Source: Streptomyces sp. NRRL B-1347
Lineage (GTDB): Bacteria; Actinomycetota; Actinomycetes; Streptomycetales; Streptomycetaceae
Length of the DNA: 64,000 nt
Direction of reading: 5' to 3'
Assembly (NCBI RefSeq): GCF_000720325.1
Contig: NZ_JOJM01000040.1
Span: 21,581 to 85,580 of the forward strand
The first letter of the stretch is position 1. Each line of letters opens with the position of its first letter. Below are positions 44,831 to 53,244 of this stretch, piece by piece. The notes beneath the pieces are model-generated. The model was not told where the DNA came from and ran no database searches. It was given only the letters and a program-made list of their open reading frames with translations. Both the position numbers and the translations under genes were made by a program.

Positions 44831-46237
44831 ATGTCGGTAGGCGAAGAGATCCGTACGGACGAAGGCAGGCCGCAGCAGAGTCTCGGCACCTCTGCCGCGC
44901 GGAATCTGGCCACCACCACCAAGTCCGCGCCGCAGATGCAGGAGATCAGCTCGCGCTGGCTGCTGCGGATGCTGCCCTGGGTCCAGGTGCAGGGCGGCAC
45001 GTACCGAGTGAACCGCAGGACGAGTTACTCGGTCGGTGACGGCCGTGTCACATTCATCAAGACCGGGGACCGGGTGGAGGTCATCCCGGCCGAGCTCGGC
45101 GAGCTGCCGGTACTGCGGGATTTCGAGGACCAGGATGTGCTCGCGGAGCTGGCGCAGCGCTGCCAGCAGCGGGAGTTCGAGGCCGGCTCGGTGCTCGCCT
45201 CCTTCGGCAGCCAGGCCGATGAGGTGTTCCTGCTGGCCCACGGCCGGGTCGAGCAGATCGGCACCGGCCCCTACGGCGACGACACGGTCCTCGGCACCCT
45301 CGCCGACGGCGCGTACTTCGGCGAGCAGGCGCTGATCGACCCGGAGACCATCTGGGAGTACACCGTCCGCGCGGTGACCGCGTGCACGGTCCTCGCGCTC
45401 CCGCGCCAGGACTTGGAGCAGGTCGCGGAGCGCTCCGAATCCCTGCGCACCCATCTCCAGGGGCTGCGGTCCATTCCGTCCCAGCGCACGAACACCTTCG
45501 GTGAGGCGGCCATCGACCTCTCCTCGGGCCACGTCGGAGAGGCGGTCCTGCCCGGCACCTACGTGGACTACGAGGCGCGGCCGCGCGAGTACGAACTGAG
45601 CGTCGCCCAGACCGTCCTGCGCATCCACACGCGCGTGGCGGACCTCTACAACCAGCCGATGAACCAGACCGAGGAGCAACTGCGCCTCACCGTGGAGGCG
45701 TTGAAGGAGCGCCAGGAGCACGAACTCATCAACAACCGCGAGTTCGGACTGCTCAACAACTGCGAGTACGACCAGCGGATCCAGCCGCACGACGGCGTAC
45801 CCAGCCCGGACGACCTGGACGAGCTGCTCAGCAGGCGGCGCGGATCGAAGCTGTTCCTCGCCCACCCGCGCGCGATCGCCGCGTTCGGCCGCGAGTGCAA
45901 CAAGCGCGGACTCGTCCCGGAGACCATCGACATGTCCGGGCACCGCATTCCCACCTGGCGCGGAGTGCCGATCTTCCCGTGCAACAAGATCCCGGTGACC
46001 GAGGCCCGCACCTCCTCGATCATCTGCATGCGTACGGGCGAGGACGAGCAGGGCGTCATCGGCCTGCACCAGGCGGGCATCCCGGACGAGATCGAGCCGA
46101 GCCTGTCGGTGCGCTTCATGGGCATCAGCGAGCAGGCGATCATCTCCTACCTGGTCTCGACCTACTACTCGGCGGCCGTCCTGGTCCCGGACGCGCTCGG
46201 CATCCTGGAGAACGTCGAGATCGGCCGCTGGAGGTGA
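44831..46237 (+). CDS. eshB: Family 2B encapsulin shell protein with cNMP-binding domain
   Basis: A 468-aa HK97-fold encapsulin shell protein of family 2B, in which a cyclic-nucleotide-binding-like domain (about 90-205) is inserted into the shell fold. Flanking segments ([48 protein letters not shown] region; [23 protein letters not shown]) match EshA-type proteins; the S. coelicolor counterpart here is, from memory, EshB. The nucleotide pocket keeps FGE (163-165), but the phosphate-binding Arg of the cassette is not where expected ([10 protein letters not shown]). ATG 44831 has GGGAGGG 7 bases upstream. The next gene is the probable cargo enzyme. Confidence 0.92.
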   Translation: MSVGEEIRTDEGRPQQSLGTSAARNLATTTKSAPQMQEISSRWLLRMLPWVQVQGGTYRVNRRTSYSVGDGRVTFIKTGDRVEVIPAELGELPVLRDFEDQDVLAELAQRCQQREFEAGSVLASFGSQADEVFLLAHGRVEQIGTGPYGDDTVLGTLADGAYFGEQALIDPETIWEYTVRAVTACTVLALPRQDLEQVAERSESLRTHLQGLRSIPSQRTNTFGEAAIDLSSGHVGEAVLPGTYVDYEARPREYELSVAQTVLRIHTRVADLYNQPMNQTEEQLRLTVEALKERQEHELINNREFGLLNNCEYDQRIQPHDGVPSPDDLDELLSRRRGSKLFLAHPRAIAAFGRECNKRGLVPETIDMSGHRIPTWRGVPIFPCNKIPVTEARTSSIICMRTGEDEQGVIGLHQAGIPDEIEPSLSVRFMGISEQAIISYLVSTYYSAAVLVPDALGILENVEIGRWR

Positions 46238-46366
46238 CCCGCCGCCCCTGCCCGTGGCGACAGGGCCGTCGCCCGTGCCCCTTGCAGCGGCGCCGGGCAC
46301 ACCCTTCCTGCACGCGCCTGGGAACCAAGGACCGGCCACCGTCCGCCTCCACACCGGAGTGAGTCC
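46238..46366 (+). other. Gap between encapsulin and cargo gene
   Basis: 129 bases with no open frame of normal codon use and no terminator-like repeat. The absence of a terminator supports read-through from the shell gene to the polyprenyl synthase gene. Confidence 0.5.
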
Positions 46367-47443
46367 ATGACGGACACCACGGACGTGACGGACCGGGTGC
46401 GGGCACCCGGGGGCCTCGGCCCTCCGGACGGGTGCGAGGCGGCGGACATCCTCGCGGCGGCGCGCGGCTGCGTCGATCCGGAGCTGCGCCGGGCGGTCGA
46501 CTCGCTGCCCGGCTCGATGCGCCGCGTCGCGCTCTACCACTTCGGCTGGGAGCGCGCGGACGGCACGCCCGCGGCGGGGAGCGCGGGCAAGGCCATCCGG
46601 CCCGCGCTCGTCCTGGCCGCGGTGCGGGCGCTCGGCGGCGACCCGCGCGCGGCCGTCCGGGCGGCGGCGGCCGTGGAGTTGACCCACAACTTCACGCTGC
46701 TGCACGACGACGTCATGGACCGGGACGCCACCCGCAGGCACCGGCCCACCGCGTGGACCGTGTTCGGCGACGCCGACGCGATCCTCGCGGGGGACGCGCT
46801 CCAGGCCCTGGCGCAGCGGCTGCTCGCCGAGGACCCCCGGCCGGGGGCCGCGGTGGCGGCCGCCCGCCTGGCCGCCTGCGTCGTGGAGCTGTGCGCCGGG
46901 CAGCACGCGGACTGCGCCCTGGAGCGGCGCGCCCCCGGCGAGGTCTCGCTCGACGAGTGCCTCGCCACGGCCGAGGCCAAGACCGGGGCGCTCCTCGGCT
47001 GCGCGTGCGCGATCGGGGCCGTGTACGCGGGCGCGGGGACGGAGACCGCCGACGCCCTCGACGGGTTCGGCAGGCAGGCGGGGCTCGCCTTCCAGCTCAT
47101 CGACGACGTGATCGGGATCTGGGGGGATCCCGCACGGACGGGCAAGCCGGTGTGGGCGGACCTGGCCGCCCGCAAGAAGTCGCTGCCGGTGGTCGCCGCG
47201 CTCGCCTCCGGCACCCCGGACGGGGCCGCTCTGGCCGCGCTGTACGGCCGTCGGGCGAAGCCGGGCGACCTGGAGCGGATGGCCCGCGCGGTCGAGGGCG
47301 CCGGAGGGCGGGACTGGGCGCAGACGCAGGCCGCCGACCGGATGTCCCGGGCCCTGCAGGAGCTCGCCCGCGCGGTGCCGGACCCCGAGCGGGCGGGGGG
47401 CCTGCTGGCACTCGCGGAGTTCGTCACCCGCCGATCCCACTGA
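46367..47443 (+). CDS. Polyprenyl diphosphate synthase, probable encapsulin cargo
   Basis: A 358-aa trans-prenyltransferase. GKAIRP (74-79) binds the homoallylic substrate; the first Asp-rich motif is DDVMD (114-118), the second DDVIG (246-250). Phe109 at -5 and Thr110 at -4 relative to the first motif, with no two-residue insertion, suggest a short product (C15-C20), which is inference. The N-terminal ~23 residues (Thr/Asp then Gly/Pro-rich) precede the fold and could load it into the shell, although known family 2 cargo tails are usually longer. Adjacent polyprenyl transferases are a recognised cargo class of family 2B encapsulins. ATG start follows an ACACCGGAGTGAGTCC leader. Confidence 0.88.
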   Translation: MTDTTDVTDRVRAPGGLGPPDGCEAADILAAARGCVDPELRRAVDSLPGSMRRVALYHFGWERADGTPAAGSAGKAIRPALVLAAVRALGGDPRAAVRAAAAVELTHNFTLLHDDVMDRDATRRHRPTAWTVFGDADAILAGDALQALAQRLLAEDPRPGAAVAAARLAACVVELCAGQHADCALERRAPGEVSLDECLATAEAKTGALLGCACAIGAVYAGAGTETADALDGFGRQAGLAFQLIDDVIGIWGDPARTGKPVWADLAARKKSLPVVAALASGTPDGAALAALYGRRAKPGDLERMARAVEGAGGRDWAQTQAADRMSRALQELARAVPDPERAGGLLALAEFVTRRSH

Positions 47444-47671
47444 ACGACCGGCCCGAGGGGGGTGCCCGGTGGGTGGGGGCTCGTCGTACCGCGCCGTGCG
47501 GTCGGCGGCCTCCATCCACCGGGCGTTCGGGAGGCCGCCGCACCGGCCTCGCCGCGCACGTCCCGTCGCCCTGCGGCCAAGGTCACCGCGCTCCGTCGCC
47601 ACGTACGAAACGATCACTTAGGCTGCAACCGGCAGTGCGGGGGGAGGAGTTGACGGTGAAGGGGTGGGGCC
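47444..47671. other. Intergenic region
   Basis: 228 bases between the prenyltransferase and GNAT genes. GC-rich without recognised signals except GGGGGGAGGAG at about 47639-47649, too far upstream to be the GNAT gene's ribosome-binding site. No gene supported. Confidence 0.5.
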
Positions 47672-48277
47672 GTGGGAGTGGCGATACGGAGAGCGACCGA
47701 GAGTGACCGGGCGGACGTCGTCCGGCTCATGGACGAGTCGTTCCACCGGGATCCCGTGAGCAGTTGGGTGTTCCCGGACGAGGAGCGCCGGCGGCGTCGG
47801 CACGGCGCGCTGATGAGCGCCTTCCTCGATCTCGCGTTCGCGGAGGGGTACGTGGACATCGCCGAGGACGGCTCGGCGGTGGCGCTGTGGTGGTCGGTGC
47901 CCGCGGGCGCGGGGCACGAGGACGGCGCGCCCGAGGACGGACCCGCGCAGCTCCGGGAGGCCGTCGACCCGGGCAACGAACGGGTCGAGGTGATCGGCCA
48001 GTTGACGTCCGAGATCCACCCGACCGACCGGCCGCACCAGTATCTGCACATGATCGCCGTGCGCCCCGACCGGCAGGGACAGGGGCTCGGCACGGCGCTC
48101 GTCAACACCGTCCTGGAGCGCTGCGACCGCGACGGGCTGCACGCGTATCTGGAAGCGAGCAACACGCGCAGCCGCGAGCTGTATCTGCGCCTCGGCTTCA
48201 CCGATCTGGGGCAGGTGCTCGACCTTCCCGACGGGCCCACGATCTGGCCCATGTGGCGCGAGCCGCGGCTTTCCTGA
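47672..48277 (+). CDS. GNAT family N-acetyltransferase
   Basis: A 201-aa GCN5-type acetyltransferase. Acetyl-CoA motif A is RQGQGLGTALVNTVL (about 129-143) after HMIAVRPD; the C-terminal SRELYLRLGFTDLGQVLDLPDGP is typical of the group related to puromycin-type acetyltransferases of Streptomyces. GTG start. Acceptor unknown. Confidence 0.88.
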   Translation: MGVAIRRATESDRADVVRLMDESFHRDPVSSWVFPDEERRRRRHGALMSAFLDLAFAEGYVDIAEDGSAVALWWSVPAGAGHEDGAPEDGPAQLREAVDPGNERVEVIGQLTSEIHPTDRPHQYLHMIAVRPDRQGQGLGTALVNTVLERCDRDGLHAYLEASNTRSRELYLRLGFTDLGQVLDLPDGPTIWPMWREPRLS

Positions 48278-48446
48278 ATCGGCGGGCTTTTCCGGCCAGG
48301 GGAAACGGGGAAGTGCTCCAGGTGGGTTCCCATGAGCCCTTGAAGCCACTGCGCCTGAAGCACCATAACGGGAGTGGTTCATGGCGGGGCGGCGGAAGCG
48401 GCCCCGCTTGTGAGCGCTCATCCGCTGTCTCGGGAAAGGTTCCGGC
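48278..48446. other. Intergenic region
   Basis: 169 bases, less GC-rich, with no gene. A GGGAAAGG site at 48432-48439 serves the TTG start that follows. Confidence 0.5.
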
Positions 48447-49043
48447 TTGCGCAAGCTCACCTACTTCGTCGCCGTCTCGATCGACGGGTTCATCGGTGAC
48501 CCGAGCGGAGACGCCAACTCCTACATGGCGTACGTGGACGAGGAGTTCCTGGAGTTCCTCAAGACGGAGTACCCGGAGACCATCTCGGTCGCCGGACGTC
48601 GCGTCCTCGGCTTCGACGGAGCGCCGAACCGGAGGTTCGACACCGTCATCCAGGGCATGAACACCTACCAGGTCGGCCTGGACGAGGGCATCCCCAGTCC
48701 GTACGCGCATCTGCGCGAGTACGTCGCGTCGCGCAGCCTGGGCACGGCGCCCGACCCGAAGGTCCAGGTCATCGCCGACGACCTCATCGGCAAGGTCCGC
48801 GCACTCAAGGCCGAGGGCAGTGACCTCGACATCTGGCTGTGCGGAGGCGCGCAGCTCGCGGGCGCACTGCGCGACGAGATCGACGAGCTCGTGCTCAAGA
48901 CGTACCCGGTGCTGCTCGGCTCCGGCATGCCGATGTTCGCGGGCGTGGAGTCCGCCGTCAGCGGCTTCACGCTGACCTCGTCCCGGGTCTTCGGCAACGG
49001 AGTCGTCGTACGGAACTACGCGCGGCAGTCCGCGAACGGGTGA
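48447..49043 (+). CDS. Dihydrofolate reductase/RibD C-terminal family protein
   Basis: A 198-aa protein with the RibD-C/DHFR fold: N-terminal LTYFVAVSIDGFIGD, nucleotide-binding DIWLCGGAQLAGAL, and C-terminal LGSGMPMF. The likely cofactor is NADPH; the substrate is unknown, and such proteins need not reduce dihydrofolate. TTG is used as start, set by GGGAAAGG 7 bases upstream and by the strand that must begin the fold. Confidence 0.85.
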   Translation: MRKLTYFVAVSIDGFIGDPSGDANSYMAYVDEEFLEFLKTEYPETISVAGRRVLGFDGAPNRRFDTVIQGMNTYQVGLDEGIPSPYAHLREYVASRSLGTAPDPKVQVIADDLIGKVRALKAEGSDLDIWLCGGAQLAGALRDEIDELVLKTYPVLLGSGMPMFAGVESAVSGFTLTSSRVFGNGVVVRNYARQSANG

Positions 49044-49087
49044 CCCTCAGGCTGTGCGGCTCTCATAAATCGCCATATCCTGAATTT

Positions 49088-49405
49088 ATGGGCACTGATG
49101 GGAGCCGGTCCGTCCCCCGTCCCGAGGGCGAGCACGCTTGCCCGAGCTGCGGACGGCTGGTCGGCACGGCCATCAAGCGACGCAAGGTGCTCGGGGCGTA
49201 CGTCCCCGTCTGGGGGCCGGCCCCGTGCCGCAACCCCGCGTGTGACGCGTGCGTGACCGAGGAGGAGGCCGGGGGCAAGAGCCGACGCGGCCACAAGGGC
49301 AGGCGGCGGGGCGCCCAGCAGCAGAAGGAGCGCCCGCAGGCGTCCGCCCCCGCCGAGGCCGACACCAAGTCCGTCGTGGAGACGGAACCGGACCCCGGCG
49401 CCTGA
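49088..49405 (+). CDS. Small zinc-ribbon-like protein, unknown function
   Basis: A 105-aa protein with two Cys pairs (CPSCG at 18-22, and CRNPACDAC at 47-55) forming a likely zinc ribbon, followed by a Lys/Arg/Gln-rich and then acidic disordered tail. ATG 49088 is AT-rich upstream and has no strong ribosome-binding site. I do not recognise a family with known function. Confidence 0.65.
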   Translation: MGTDGSRSVPRPEGEHACPSCGRLVGTAIKRRKVLGAYVPVWGPAPCRNPACDACVTEEEAGGKSRRGHKGRRRGAQQQKERPQASAPAEADTKSVVETEPDPGA

Positions 49406-49481
49406 GCCGCCGGTCGTCGTGCGACCCCAACTCACCTGCGCATACGGCTGATTGTCAGTGGGCGCCGATAAGGTCCCGGAC

Positions 49482-50441
49482 ATGAAGGTGACGTGGGGGA
49501 AGCGGTGGGCTGCCGCACTGGTCGTGGCGGTGGTGGCGCTGGCCGGGTGCGGGTCCGACGGCGGCGGCTCCGGCGCGTCGGCCGGTGGCGCGCGTCCGTC
49601 CGGTGTGCCCGAGGTCGACACGGAGCGTGACCTTCCGGAACTTCCGCTGGACCGCTACGAGTTCGGCCGACGCGACTACGACCGGCAGGAGGCCGCTGCC
49701 CTGCGCCTCACCCAGGCCTGCATGAAGTCGTACGGCTTCGCCGACTTCCCCCTGCGGTGGCACGAGAGCGACACCCTGAGCAGCGTCGCCGTCGGGACGC
49801 TCATCTCGACCACGCTCACCGGCTCGCTCGACCTCGACCGGGCCTGCCGGGTCGGGTACGGCATGGAGGGCGACGCCCTGAAGGAGTACCGCGAGCGGCA
49901 CTCGAAGGGCCGCCTGGTCAGACAGGACGAGCGCGAAGCGCTGCGCGGCACGGGCAAGGCGCTGGACGGCAGCTCGAAGGTCAACGGCCGCGAGGTCCCG
50001 GACGGCGGCTGCTACCAGCGCGGGCAACGCCAGTTGTGGGCCGGCGTCAAGGACGAGCCGCACATGACCGGGTACGTCACGAAGCGCCGCGCGGCCCTCG
50101 ACAAGGCCGTCGCCGAGGACCGGCGGATGCGGCGCGCCCTCGACGCGTGGGCCGACTGCGTCGAGGGCAAGGGCTTCAAGCGCTACGCGAGCCCGGAAGC
50201 CGCCTTCCGGGACAAGGCCTGGCGGCGCGGTGGCGACGGCCGGACCGGACGCACGCGGCAGGAGCGCGACACCGCCGTCGCCGACATCGAGTGCAAGCGC
50301 GAGCACAACACGGCGGGCGTGTGGTGGACCGTGGCCGCCGAGAAGCAGCGGTACGACATATCCCGGCACAAGGCGGCGTACGACGCGGTCCGCGCCGACC
50401 TGGAGCGGGTGCGGGCGGCGGTGCGCCGGGCCCTCGCCTAG
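49482..50441 (+). CDS. Putative lipoprotein, unknown function
   Basis: A 319-aa predicted lipoprotein: signal MKVTWGKRWAAALVVAVVALAGC with lipobox LAGC (Cys23), a Gly/Ser linker, then a largely helical, charged domain with repeated Cys residues (CMKSYGF, CRVGYGM, CYQRGQ, CVEGKGF, CKREHN) that may pair outside the membrane. The pattern Cys-x2-x-GF/GY recurs in Streptomyces lipoproteins of unknown role. Ends in a 15-bp repeat shared with the convergent gene. Confidence 0.75.
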   Translation: MKVTWGKRWAAALVVAVVALAGCGSDGGGSGASAGGARPSGVPEVDTERDLPELPLDRYEFGRRDYDRQEAAALRLTQACMKSYGFADFPLRWHESDTLSSVAVGTLISTTLTGSLDLDRACRVGYGMEGDALKEYRERHSKGRLVRQDEREALRGTGKALDGSSKVNGREVPDGGCYQRGQRQLWAGVKDEPHMTGYVTKRRAALDKAVAEDRRMRRALDAWADCVEGKGFKRYASPEAAFRDKAWRRGGDGRTGRTRQERDTAVADIECKREHNTAGVWWTVAAEKQRYDISRHKAAYDAVRADLERVRAAVRRALA

Positions 50442-50472
50442 CGGGCCCTCGCCTAGCGGACCCTCGCCTAGC
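50428..50472. repeat. 15-bp tandem repeat at two convergent stop codons
   Basis: Three tandem 15-bp units (GGGCCCTCGCCTAGC, the third with one change) span 50428-50472. Each unit contains CTAG, giving TAG on both strands; the lipoprotein stops in the first unit (50439-50441) and the convergent CGNR gene stops in the third (50468-50470). Confidence 0.9.
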
Positions 50473-51055
50473 GGGCGCGCGCCCGGTGTCTGGCCACCGC
50501 GTCGTTGTTGGCGCAGCGCACCGAGCAGTACGCGCGGCGGCCCGCGCGCGAGGTGTCCACGAAGGCGCGGCCGCAGCCCGCGCGGGCGCAGCGGCCCAGT
50601 CGGCGGGCGTCGGCGTGGCACACGATGTACGCGAGCCCGGCCGCCGTCAGGGCGCGCACGTGGGCCGCCGGGTCGGCGCCGGGCGCGCTGTAGTGGAAGT
50701 GCGGGGTGCCGTCGTGCAGGGCGATGTACGGGCGGCTCGACGCGTCGTCGAGCAGTCGGTTGACGCGGGCGCAGCGCTCCGCGAGGTCCTGCGGGCCGAA
50801 GCAGTCGGCGAGGCGGCGGGCCCAGGCGCGCACGTCCTGCCGCTGCGCGGGGCCGAGCGCGTGCTCCACGACGCCGTGCGCGGCGAGCAGGGCCGACGGG
50901 TCGTCCGCCCCGGCCGCGCTCTCCGGGTCCGTGCCGACCGGGTCCGTGCCGACGGGGGCCGTGCTGACCCGGTCGGTGCTGACGGGCGCCGCGTAGGCGT
51001 TCACCAGGTCCGCGGCGAGCAGGGCCGCCTCGCCTCCGTAATGGTTGAAATGCAT
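50468..51055 (-). CDS. CGNR zinc-finger domain protein
   Basis: A 195-aa protein with an N-terminal ABATE-type domain (MHFNHYGGEAALLAADLVNAY...) and a C-terminal CGNR-like zinc finger: RCARAGCGRAFVDTSRAGRRAYCSVRCANNDAVARHRAR. Such proteins are likely DNA-binding regulators. Residues 25-48 hold a VSTDR/VGTDP repeat. ATG 51055 begins MHFNHYGG, the family start; no ribosome-binding site is seen, so it may be leaderless. It is divergent from the EamA transporter with a 25-base gap, a common regulator-exporter arrangement. Confidence 0.85.
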   Translation of the reverse strand: MHFNHYGGEAALLAADLVNAYAAPVSTDRVSTAPVGTDPVGTDPESAAGADDPSALLAAHGVVEHALGPAQRQDVRAWARRLADCFGPQDLAERCARVNRLLDDASSRPYIALHDGTPHFHYSAPGADPAAHVRALTAAGLAYIVCHADARRLGRCARAGCGRAFVDTSRAGRRAYCSVRCANNDAVARHRARAR

Positions 51056-51080
51056 AAGGGCATGACACCACGCTGGGCCC

Positions 51081-52223
51081 ATGGGGAACACTCGCGCCGC
51101 GCGCGGCGCCCTCGGCCTGGTGCTCGCGCAAGTGCTCAGCCTGCAAGCGGGCGCGGCCGTCGCGAAGGCCGCGTACGCGCAGGTCAGTCCGACCGCCCTC
51201 GCGGGCATGCGGCTCGGGTTCGCGGCGCTCGTCCTCGGCTGTGTGGTGCGGCCGCGGCTCGGGCGGTTCACGGCCGAGCGGTGGCGGGCCGCCGTGGGCC
51301 TCGGCGTGGTGCTCGCCGCCATGAACACGGCGTACTTCCAGGCCATCGGCAAGCTGCCGCTCGGCGTCGCCGCCACCCTCGAACTGCTCGGTCCGCTCCT
51401 GCTCGCCCTCGCGCTCTCGCGCGGCCCCGCGCAGCTGTGCGCGGGGCTCCTCGCCCTCGCGGGGGTGCTGCTGCTCGCGGTGCCGGGCGGGGCGCTGCCG
51501 GTCGCGGGGCTCGCGCTCGGCGCGCTCGCCGCGGTCTGCCGGGCCGCGTACGTGGTGCTCAACCGACGCGTGGGGCGGCTCTTCCCGGACTGGTCCGGGC
51601 TCACGGTGGCTCTGGCGGTGGGCGCGGTGCTCCTGGTGCCGGTCGCGGCGGCGGCCGACGGCGCGGCCGTCGCCCGGCACCCGGCCGTCCTCGGCACCGG
51701 CCTCCTCGTCGCGCTCCTGTCGTCCCTGATCCCGTACTCGCTCGACCTGCTCGCCCTGCGCCGCGTGGGAGTCCGCGCCTTCGGGGTGCTGCTGGCGCTC
51801 GGGCCCGCGGTGGGCGCGGCGGTCGGGTTCGCCGCGCTCGGCGAGCAGCTGGACGTACGGCAGTGCGGGGCAGTGGCGCTCGTGGTGGCGGCCTGCGCGT
51901 GGGCGGTGTGGTCGGGGCGCGACGCCGGGGCCGAGGACCGTGACGCCGGGACCGGGGACTGCGACGCCCCGCGCGAGGACCGCGACGCCGGGTGCGCTGA
52001 CCGGGACGCCGACCGGGACGACCGGGACGCCGACCGCGACGACCGGGATGCCGAGCGCGACGACCGGGATGCCGAGCGCGACGACCGGGCCACCCGGGCC
52101 GAGGGCCGCGCCGCCGCGGGAAGGGCCGTGCCGTCGAGGTCAGGAGCGGCGTCACCGGAGCGGACGGTGGTCCGACGTAGGGCCTCACCCCCCGCCACCC
52201 TCATGTGCATGATGGGCCCATGA
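51081..52223 (+). CDS. EamA-family (RhtA-like) transporter with charged repeat tail
   Basis: A 380-aa DMT/EamA exporter with ten membrane helices in residues 1-278, resembling RhtA-type amino acid or metabolite exporters. After the last helix the protein continues ~100 residues as a strongly charged Asp/Arg tail containing four RDADRDD/RDAERDD heptads and then a basic end. The usual EamA protein ends near 290, so the tail is an addition. A neighbouring CGNR protein is divergent and may regulate it. Confidence 0.85.
   Translation: MGNTRAARGALGLVLAQVLSLQAGAAVAKAAYAQVSPTALAGMRLGFAALVLGCVVRPRLGRFTAERWRAAVGLGVVLAAMNTAYFQAIGKLPLGVAATLELLGPLLLALALSRGPAQLCAGLLALAGVLLLAVPGGALPVAGLALGALAAVCRAAYVVLNRRVGRLFPDWSGLTVALAVGAVLLVPVAAAADGAAVARHPAVLGTGLLVALLSSLIPYSLDLLALRRVGVRAFGVLLALGPAVGAAVGFAALGEQLDVRQCGAVALVVAACAWAVWSGRDAGAEDRDAGTGDCDAPREDRDAGCADRDADRDDRDADRDDRDAERDDRDAERDDRATRAEGRAAAGRAVPSRSGAASPERTVVRRRASPPATLMCMMGP
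52002..52085 (+). repeat. 21-bp tandem repeat in EamA C-terminal tail
   Basis: Four 21-bp units encode RDADRDD, RDADRDD, RDAERDD, RDAERDD in frame. The unit length is a multiple of three, so copy-number changes would keep the frame. Confidence 0.9.
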
Positions 52224-52245
52224 CCCGACTCGAAGGCCTCATCCG

Positions 52246-52908
52246 GTGACCGACGCCCAGGCAGACCTCATACGCCCGGCGGACCCCGCGGACCCCCGCC
52301 CCTTCGACGCCGTCCTCACCGACCTCGACGGCGTCATCCGCTTCTACGACATGTCCGGCCTCACCGAGCTGGAGCGCGCGGCCGGACTGCCCGAGGGGGC
52401 CACCGCCGAGATCGCCTTCGCGACCGAGACCGATCTGCCGCTGATGCTCGGCCGGATCGGCAAGGACGAGTGGGTGGCGGCGATCGCCGCCGGGCTCGCC
52501 GAACGCCGCGGGCTCGACCCGGCGCACGGCCGTGAACTGGGGCTCGCGCTCGCCGATTCGGCGTTCTGGGCCGACCGGACGGTCGTCGACCTGCTGCGCA
52601 GGGCCCGCGCCCACGTACCGGTGTCGATCGTCACCAACGCCACGCCCTGGCTGGACGAGGACCTGGCGCGGCTCGGCCTCACCGCGCTGGTGGACGACGT
52701 GGTCGGCAGCGCCGCGCTCGGCCTCGCCAAGCCCGACCGGCGGATCTACGAACTGGCCGCCGAGCGCGTGGGAGCCGCCGTCGCGCGCTGCCTGTTCGTG
52801 GACGACCGCGAGGAGAACGTGGCCGCGGCGACCGCGCTCGGGATGCGGGGCGTGCTGTACCGGGGCCCTGACGATCTGCGCGCGGCCCTGGCACCACTGC
52901 TCGACTGA
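52246..52908 (+). CDS. HAD-family hydrolase
   Basis: A 220-aa haloacid dehalogenase-like hydrolase, subfamily IA. Motif I is LTDLDGVI (nucleophile Asp about 25), motif II the SIVTNAT Thr, motif III Lys in GLAKPDRRIY, and motif IV VDDREENV. Phosphatase activity on a small metabolite is probable, the substrate unknown. GTG start, 22 bases past the EamA stop. Confidence 0.88.
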   Translation: MTDAQADLIRPADPADPRPFDAVLTDLDGVIRFYDMSGLTELERAAGLPEGATAEIAFATETDLPLMLGRIGKDEWVAAIAAGLAERRGLDPAHGRELGLALADSAFWADRTVVDLLRRARAHVPVSIVTNATPWLDEDLARLGLTALVDDVVGSAALGLAKPDRRIYELAAERVGAAVARCLFVDDREENVAAATALGMRGVLYRGPDDLRAALAPLLD

Positions 52909-53244
52909 CGAGGCTGCCGGGTCGCGGGGGCGCGGGGCGCGGGCCGCGGGTCAGGGCCGACGCCGGTGCGCCCCCCACCCCGTGTCGCCCGCCGCCCCGC
53001 GCGGCCGCCCCGTCACCGGGCCGGTCCGCAGGGCCCGTCGGTCACCCGGTCCGGGTGCGGCACAAGCACGTTCATCTGTCTGTCCTCCAAGTCACACGCC
53101 TGTCCATGTCACATTCGCTCGGGGATCGATACCGTGGACGCACCGCTTCGTGATCTTCTGGTCGGCGCCGCAGCGCGGCGGGTGACGCACCGCCGTTCTC
53201 GGTGTGTCACTGCTTTGACGGATCGCGACGAAGGAATGTGACAG
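52909..53244. other. Intergenic region upstream of the ECF sigma gene
   Basis: 336 bases without a gene. A TGTCACA at 53107-53113 with CGTG at 53133-53136, and a second TGTCAC at 53202-53207, resemble the -35/-10 elements reported for ECF41-type autoregulated promoters, but spacing is not exact. GC-rich upstream part shows nothing clear. Confidence 0.4.

Noticed and set aside
44774-47617. A 947-codon minus-strand open frame antisense to the encapsulin and prenyltransferase genes
   Set aside because: No recognisable motif or helix pattern; it is a by-product of GC3-rich codons on the true strand.
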